Shown: one piece after another, positions 5,730 to 9,853 of the stretch
Layout: every line of letters starts with the position of its first letter
Position numbering within the stretch: the stretch's first letter is position 1
Assembly (NCBI GenBank): GCA_024742655.1
Contig: JANSYB010000036.1
Coordinates: 1 to 9,853, forward strand
Source: Paracoccaceae bacterium
GTDB lineage: Bacteria > Pseudomonadota > Alphaproteobacteria > Rhodobacterales > Rhodobacteraceae
DNA: 9,853 bases
Reading direction: 5' to 3'
Notes under the pieces: generated by a model
The model's input: only the letters and a program-made list of their open reading frames with translations
Told to the model about the DNA's origin: nothing
Database searches by the model: none
Program-made: the position numbers and the translations under genes

Positions 5730-7763
5730 ATGAACGCCGATGCCAGACCCACAACGCGTGACCCGCTGCTGCAGCCATTCCGGCTGGCGCATCTGGAACT
5801 GCGCAACCGGATCATGAGCACCTCGCACGCCATCGGCTTTGGTGAGGACGGCATGCCCGCGGGGCGTTACCAACGCTATCACGAGGCCAAGGCGCAAGGC
5901 GGGATCGGGCTTACCATGTTCGGCGGATCGACCAATGTGTCGCGCGATAGCGCCAATACCTTCGGTCAGCTCAGTGCGAGCGATGATCGCGTCATTCCCT
6001 ATTTCCGGGAATTCGCGGATCGCGTTCACAAACATGGCGCCGCGCTGATGTGCCAGCTGACCCATCTGGGCGGACGAAGCCAGTGGCGCGGGGACAACTG
6101 GCTGCCCACCATCTCGCCCAGCCGGTTTCGCGAGCCTCTTCACCGCGGGTTCACCAAGGAAATGCAGGCCGAGGATATCGCCCGCGTGATCGCCGATTTC
6201 GGTCAGGCCGCGCGGCGCTGCTACGAAGGCGGGCTCGACGGGTGCGAATTGCACATCACCGGGCACCTCATCGGGCAGTTCTGGTCACCCGCCACGAACA
6301 GGCGCAGCGACGATTTCGGGGGCAGCCTCGAGAACCGCGCGCGGTTTGGTCTGATGGCGCTTGAGGAAATCCGCCGCGTCGTCCCACAGCCCTTTGTCGT
6401 GGGTGTGCGCATGGTCGTCGGAGAAGGCGATGGCGGTGACATGCCCGACGAGGACTACCTTGCCATGGCCGAGATCCTCGAACGCTCGGGCCTGATCGAT
6501 TTCTTCAATTTCGGGTACGGGCGCATCGACACGGAGGTGGGCCTGGCCCGCTACATGCCGGGCATGGCGATGGAACTGGCCCCGCAACTGCGCCCGGTCG
6601 CGGCCTTTCGGCAGAATGTCGGCCTGCCCGTTTTCCACGCGGCGCGGATCAATGACATGGCGACCGCCCGGTTCGCGGTGGGCGAAGGACATGTGGATCT
6701 GATTGGCATGACCCGCGCGCATATCGCCGATCCGAATATCGCGCGCAAACTGTCCGACGGCGCAGAAGAGACGATCCGCCCATGTGTGGGCGCGACCTAT
6801 TGTTCGTGGCATGGCAGCTGCATTCACAATCCCGCCATCGGCCGCGAGGATGTCCTGCCGCATGTGATCGAAAAGACCGACATGCCCAAGCGCGTGACCG
6901 TCGTCGGCGCCGGCCCCGGTGGGCTTGAGGCCGCACGCGTCGCCGCCGAACGCGGCCATGCCGTGACCCTGCTGGAAGCCGCGCCAAGGGCCGGTGGCCA
7001 GATTTTGCTGGCCGCGCAACTCGATCTGCGGCGCGACCTGATCGGGATTGTCGATTGGCGGGTCAGCGAGCTGGAACGGCTCGGCGCGACCCTGCGCTAC
7101 AACGTTTTCGCCGACGCGAACGAGATCGCGCAGACACAGCCCGACACCGTCATCATTGCCACCGGGGGCGTGCCGGACAGGCTGGAGGATATTCCCGGGG
7201 CCGAACTCGGCACGCCGCTCTGGGAGGCGCTCGAGGCGGCAGCGCCGCCCGAGGGGGATGTGGTCTTTTATGACGGGGTCGGCACAGCCGCCGGTTTGAA
7301 CGGCGCACACACCCTGGCCGCGGCGGGTGCTGCACTGACCTACGTGACCCCCGACAGCACCGCGGGCGCCGAGGTCAGCTATATCGAGCGGCCCTTGCAA
7401 ATGCGCGCCTTCTACAAATCCGGCGCGACGCTCCGCGTCGACCTTAGCCTGCGCCACGTGGCGCGCGACGAAAACCGGCTGCGCCTGAGTTTCGAAAACA
7501 GCTACAGCGGGGAAACCGTTGAGATGAGCTGCGACAGGCTGATCTATGAACATGGCACGCAGCCGGTCGATGAGCTTTATCTGGAGCTGGCGGGCGTGGC
7601 GCGCAATCGCGGCCTGCCGGATCTGGCTGCCTGGACCGCCGCACAGCCACAGCCCGAAGGCGATGGTGAGGGCTTCGATCTCTACCGGATCGGGGACGCC
7701 ACATCGTCGCGCGACATCCACGCCGCGATCCTCGATGCCGCGCGGCTCTGCACCCGGCTCTAG
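5730..7763 (+). CDS. FMN/FAD iron-sulfur oxidoreductase of the trimethylamine dehydrogenase superfamily (N-methyl demethylase-like)
   Basis: A 677-residue two-domain flavoenzyme. Residues 10-345 form an old-yellow-enzyme TIM barrel binding FMN: LLQPFRLAHLELRNRI (13-28), MCQLTHLGGRS (107-117), then GHLIGQFWSPATNRRSDDFG (178-197) and GGSLENR. Residues 352-364 carry the iron-sulfur site, and 388-677 a pyridine-nucleotide/FAD domain starting RVTVVGAGPGGLEAARVAAERG with GGQILLA (422-428) and VIIATGG (474-480). The usual HxxH or HxxN flavin-site motif of old yellow enzymes is LHITGHLI here, as in the DgcA/stachydrine-demethylase branch rather than dienoyl-CoA reductases. That branch oxidatively removes N-methyl groups from dimethylglycine or N-methylproline-type compounds. 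Cysteines C352, C358 and C364 are present, but Ala355 stands where the second cysteine of the classic CxxCxxC ligand motif is expected. ATG 5730 has AAGGAA about eight bases upstream. Substrate is inferred. Confidence 0.88.
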   Translation: MNADARPTTRDPLLQPFRLAHLELRNRIMSTSHAIGFGEDGMPAGRYQRYHEAKAQGGIGLTMFGGSTNVSRDSANTFGQLSASDDRVIPYFREFADRVHKHGAALMCQLTHLGGRSQWRGDNWLPTISPSRFREPLHRGFTKEMQAEDIARVIADFGQAARRCYEGGLDGCELHITGHLIGQFWSPATNRRSDDFGGSLENRARFGLMALEEIRRVVPQPFVVGVRMVVGEGDGGDMPDEDYLAMAEILERSGLIDFFNFGYGRIDTEVGLARYMPGMAMELAPQLRPVAAFRQNVGLPVFHAARINDMATARFAVGEGHVDLIGMTRAHIADPNIARKLSDGAEETIRPCVGATYCSWHGSCIHNPAIGREDVLPHVIEKTDMPKRVTVVGAGPGGLEAARVAAERGHAVTLLEAAPRAGGQILLAAQLDLRRDLIGIVDWRVSELERLGATLRYNVFADANEIAQTQPDTVIIATGGVPDRLEDIPGAELGTPLWEALEAAAPPEGDVVFYDGVGTAAGLNGAHTLAAAGAALTYVTPDSTAGAEVSYIERPLQMRAFYKSGATLRVDLSLRHVARDENRLRLSFENSYSGETVEMSCDRLIYEHGTQPVDELYLELAGVARNRGLPDLAAWTAAQPQPEGDGEGFDLYRIGDATSSRDIHAAILDAARLCTRL

Positions 7764-7849
7764 CGCGGTTTTGCCAAAAGGAGCGCACCGGCAGGCAAAA
7801 GGGTCATTGGCCTGCTGCCAAAACGGCTTTCCTCGATTACAACGGTCCG
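7764..7849. other. Short gap with inverted and direct repeats
   Basis: TTTTGCC (7769-7775) is complementary to GGCAAAA (7794-7800), GCAGGC (7791-7796) to GCCTGC (7810-7815), and TGCCAAAA occurs twice directly (7772-7779 and 7816-7823). Two alternative, mutually exclusive hairpins could form in the transcript between the flavoenzyme and the transglutaminase-like gene. Neither has a T run. A weak attenuating or mRNA-stability role is possible, but arms are short. Confidence 0.3.
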
Positions 7850-8626
7850 ATGACGATAGATATCGAAGTATCCCTGACCTACGAACTGGGGGCGGCAAGA
7901 CTGGCGCTGCTTGCGGTTGAGGCGGCACAGACGAAAGACCAGGTTGTTAACGAGTGTCATCTGGACGTCGAAAATGCCGTGCTGCGGCATCTCACGGGCG
8001 AACACGGCTTTGGGGGGCGTATCTGGGCGCTTGTCGGCGGACCAACGCTTTGCCTGCGGTACCGGGCCAGAGTCGATCTGTCACGCGCACCGGTGTACCT
8101 GGATGGCCTCTCGGCCGCGCCCCTGGATGAATTGCCGGACGGCCTGATCACGTTCTTGCGCCCGTCGCGCTTTTGCCAGTCCGACCAGTTCGAGACGTTT
8201 GCCGCGGACGAATTTGGACATCTATCCGGTGGAGACAAGATCGCGGCGATGATCGAGTGGATCCAGTCGGCGCTGACCTACGCGCCCGGCGCTTCGGATA
8301 GCGGGACCACGCTTCTGGAAACCTTTTCGTCTCGGAAAGGCGTTTGCAGGGATTACGCCCATATGCTGTGCGGGCTGGCCAGGGCGTCGCATATTCCTGC
8401 ACGTTATGTCTCGGCCTACGGACCGTCCGTCAACCCACAGGATTTCCATGCCGTCGCGCAGGTGTGGCTGGAGAACGAATGGCAACTGGTCGATCCGTCC
8501 GGCATGTGCACCGCAGACGAACTCGTGCTGATCGGTGCGGGGCGTGATGCCGCCGATGTGCCGTTCATGGAAACGCCGGATGAGGCCCGGTTCCTGGCGC
8601 AAGAGGTCCAGGTGAAAGGCTCATAG
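7850..8626 (+). CDS. Transglutaminase-like cysteine protein
   Basis: A 258-residue protein with an N-terminal beta-rich domain (about 1-110) of the type found before bacterial transglutaminase-like domains, and a C-terminal papain-fold domain. The catalytic triad is readable: Cys166 in KGVCRDYAH (163-171), His200 in QDFHAVAQVWL (197-207) and Asp215 in WQLVDPSGM (211-219). ARYVSAYGP before the His is the usual strand. Members are cysteine proteases, amidases or cross-linking enzymes; the natural substrate is mostly unknown. No signal peptide or membrane segment is visible, so it is probably cytoplasmic. The ATG at 7850 has no recognisable Shine-Dalgarno sequence. Either translation is weak, or it depends on read-through from the flavoenzyme 86 bp upstream, or the leader is very short. 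It converges on the amine oxidase with a 49-bp gap. Its link to the amine and diol genes is unclear. Confidence 0.88.
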   Translation: MTIDIEVSLTYELGAARLALLAVEAAQTKDQVVNECHLDVENAVLRHLTGEHGFGGRIWALVGGPTLCLRYRARVDLSRAPVYLDGLSAAPLDELPDGLITFLRPSRFCQSDQFETFAADEFGHLSGGDKIAAMIEWIQSALTYAPGASDSGTTLLETFSSRKGVCRDYAHMLCGLARASHIPARYVSAYGPSVNPQDFHAVAQVWLENEWQLVDPSGMCTADELVLIGAGRDAADVPFMETPDEARFLAQEVQVKGS

Positions 8627-8675
8627 CGCTGTCGATCTGCCGCACGCGGACAACCACCGGGGCCGGGCCATGGGC

Positions 8676-9743
8676 CTATGCCGGATCCCGATGCTGTACG
8701 GCGAGTATGTCCGAAAACACGCGTTGGGCCGACGACAATGCCCCTTCCATCAGCCCGCCCATCCCGGATGCCGTTTCCGTTGACGAAAAATGCAGTCGGC
8801 CATCCCAGACCTGCATCAGTTCGGGTGGCAACCCATAGGCCGGGTGCCCCCTTTGTTCGTCCTGGTCCCACTGCGTGGCTGTTTCCGGCTCAAATGCCCA
8901 GTCCATGAAACCGGTCTGCACCGGAGACATCGCGCCGGCCCCGAATAGCCGTGCCAGTTGCTCAAGTGCAGAGCGTTCCAGCTCGTCCGCCTGCGCGACC
9001 CTGTGACTTGCCGCAACACCCAGAAAGCCGAACAGCGCAGCGGGCCTGCCGTCCGGGCCGGATGCATCATGTATTTCTGCAAGGGGGCCTCGTCGGCTCA
9101 TCGCATCACCGGAAAGTCCCCCTTCGCGCCAGAAGGGACGATCATAGACGGCAACGAACTTGGCATGACCCGCCATCCATGTGGGAATGGCCTCAAGCGC
9201 CTGCATGACGTCAGGCGCCAGCGTCGGCTCGAACACGAGCCTGGCCGCGATGCGCGGAGGCAGGGCGAGAACGATATGCTCCGCCTGACACAGCCTGCCC
9301 TCGTCCGCAAAAACCTCGCCGTCCCGGGTAATTCGCCTGACCGGACAATCAAGGGTCATCCGGTCCTGGGGCAACCGTGCGGCCAGCCCTTCGATCAGGC
9401 CGACCATCCCGCCCTCCAGACGCCAGGCCCCCTCCATCGACGCGAAACCGACACCGCGCTGCACGCGTCCGGACTGGTCTTCGAAACACAAGTCACCTGT
9501 CGAATACTGCGCAAAGGCACGAAGCCCGAGATCCGCCGCCAGCGCGGCGACAAGCGGTTGTCCGGGCCAGAACCATGACGGTCCAAGATCGACGCGACCC
9601 ACCGGCGTTTCCAGCGCGGCGATCCGCCCACCCGGCCTCGGGCGTGCCTCGAACACCTGGAAATCGATCCCGGCCTCGTGCAGACAATCCGCCAGGAAAA
9701 GCCCCGCCAACCCCCCGCCGACGATCGCGACCCGGGTTTTCAT
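8676..9743 (-). CDS. Flavin-containing amine oxidase family protein
   Basis: A 355-residue FAD enzyme. RVAIVGGGLAGLFLADCLHE (4-23) is the dinucleotide-binding GxGxxG fold. FEARPRPGGRI (31-41) is the monoamine-oxidase family signature, where the Glu contacts the FAD ribose. VDLGPSWFWPG follows, and the C-terminal FAD-contact motif FSSTETASGMGGLMEGALSS spans about 319-338. The family oxidises amines, polyamines or amino acids with O2, or acts as a desaturase. At 355 residues it is shorter than typical monoamine oxidases (about 430-500), so the substrate domain is reduced. There is no signal peptide. The ATG at 9743 has AGGAGG eight bases upstream; a GTG at 9746, five bases from the same site, is an alternative. 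The gene sits only about ten bases after the stop of a possible upstream gene and so may be in an operon extending beyond the window. Confidence 0.9.
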   Translation of the reverse strand: MKTRVAIVGGGLAGLFLADCLHEAGIDFQVFEARPRPGGRIAALETPVGRVDLGPSWFWPGQPLVAALAADLGLRAFAQYSTGDLCFEDQSGRVQRGVGFASMEGAWRLEGGMVGLIEGLAARLPQDRMTLDCPVRRITRDGEVFADEGRLCQAEHIVLALPPRIAARLVFEPTLAPDVMQALEAIPTWMAGHAKFVAVYDRPFWREGGLSGDAMSRRGPLAEIHDASGPDGRPAALFGFLGVAASHRVAQADELERSALEQLARLFGAGAMSPVQTGFMDWAFEPETATQWDQDEQRGHPAYGLPPELMQVWDGRLHFSSTETASGMGGLMEGALSSAQRVFSDILAVQHRDPA

Positions 9744-9756
9744 CACCTTACCCTCC

Positions 9757-9853
9757 TATCGTGACATCATGCGGCCGGCACGACCCGTGCAGACCACGGC
9801 ACGCCGCCAGATGCCCCGTCTCATGGCGACACCACGATCATGCGCCCCGCCCC
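9757..9853 (-). CDS. Possible 3' end of an upstream minus-strand gene
   Basis: A minus-strand frame is open from the window edge to a TAG at 9759-9757, ending GIWRRAVVCTGR then AGRMMSR. Its stop lies about ten bases before the amine oxidase start, with the AGGAGG ribosome site beginning at the stop, as expected for two genes in one operon. Only about 31 codons are visible, no domain can be recognised, and other frames over this GC-rich stretch are closed sooner. It may equally be non-coding leader. Confidence 0.3.

Noticed and set aside
6285..7928. 547-codon open frame on the minus strand opposite the flavoenzyme gene
   Set aside because: It is a shadow of the GC-rich plus-strand gene, has arginine/glycine/histidine-rich composition and no domain, while the plus strand encodes a complete recognisable flavoenzyme.
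8627..8675. Terminator between the convergent transglutaminase-like and amine oxidase genes
   Set aside because: GC-rich with only very short complementary arms and no T run on either strand.

Overview
This 9.85 kb, GC-rich window looks like an alphaproteobacterial chromosome, most likely a Rhodobacteraceae/Roseobacter-group member. That placement is inferred from base composition, the flavour of the protein sequences and the gene neighbourhood; there is no rRNA or other marker gene to prove it. I saw no tRNA, rRNA, CRISPR array, complete insertion sequence or phage gene.

Layout. The left edge (1-176, minus) holds the N-terminal 58 codons of a class III (PLP) aminotransferase. An AT-rich divergent intergenic region (177-319) separates it from a DeoR/GlpR-type regulator (320-1087, plus). 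A small NUDIX hydrolase (1099-1545, minus) converges on the regulator and diverges from an adenosylcobalamin-dependent diol/glycerol dehydratase. The dehydratase is two overlapping genes: a fused large+medium subunit (1667-3949) and a small subunit (3946-4371). A 282-bp gap (4372-4653) contains no convincing intact gene but may hold a C-terminal coding relic. An ornithine cyclodeaminase/mu-crystallin-family dehydrogenase (4654-5595, minus) is divergent from a two-domain FMN/FAD iron-sulfur oxidoreductase of the trimethylamine dehydrogenase/2,4-dienoyl-CoA reductase superfamily (5730-7763, plus), which most resembles the N-methyl amino acid demethylase branch. A transglutaminase-like Cys-His-Asp protein (7850-8626, plus) converges on a compact flavin amine oxidase (8676-9743, minus). 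The last 110 bp may hold the 3' end of another minus-strand gene.

How the genes may work together. The left two thirds reads like an accessory catabolic locus: a regulator of a family that senses phosphorylated metabolites, a B12 radical dehydratase that converts a vicinal diol (or amino-alcohol-like compound) to an aldehyde, an aminotransferase, an imine reductase/cyclodeaminase-type enzyme and a demethylase-like flavoenzyme. Four of these neighbours belong to families that mostly act on amines. The most interesting point is in the dehydratase. All the catalytic and metal-binding positions I could align to the Klebsiella diol dehydratase are kept at a constant offset of nine residues. The two positions that line the pocket around the substrate's third carbon (Ser301 and Gln336 in Klebsiella) are Asp310 and Ala345 here. 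This suggests a substrate other than 1,2-propanediol or glycerol, perhaps larger and positively charged. No reactivase and no microcompartment shell gene lies in the window. The transglutaminase and amine oxidase at the right may be an unrelated unit.
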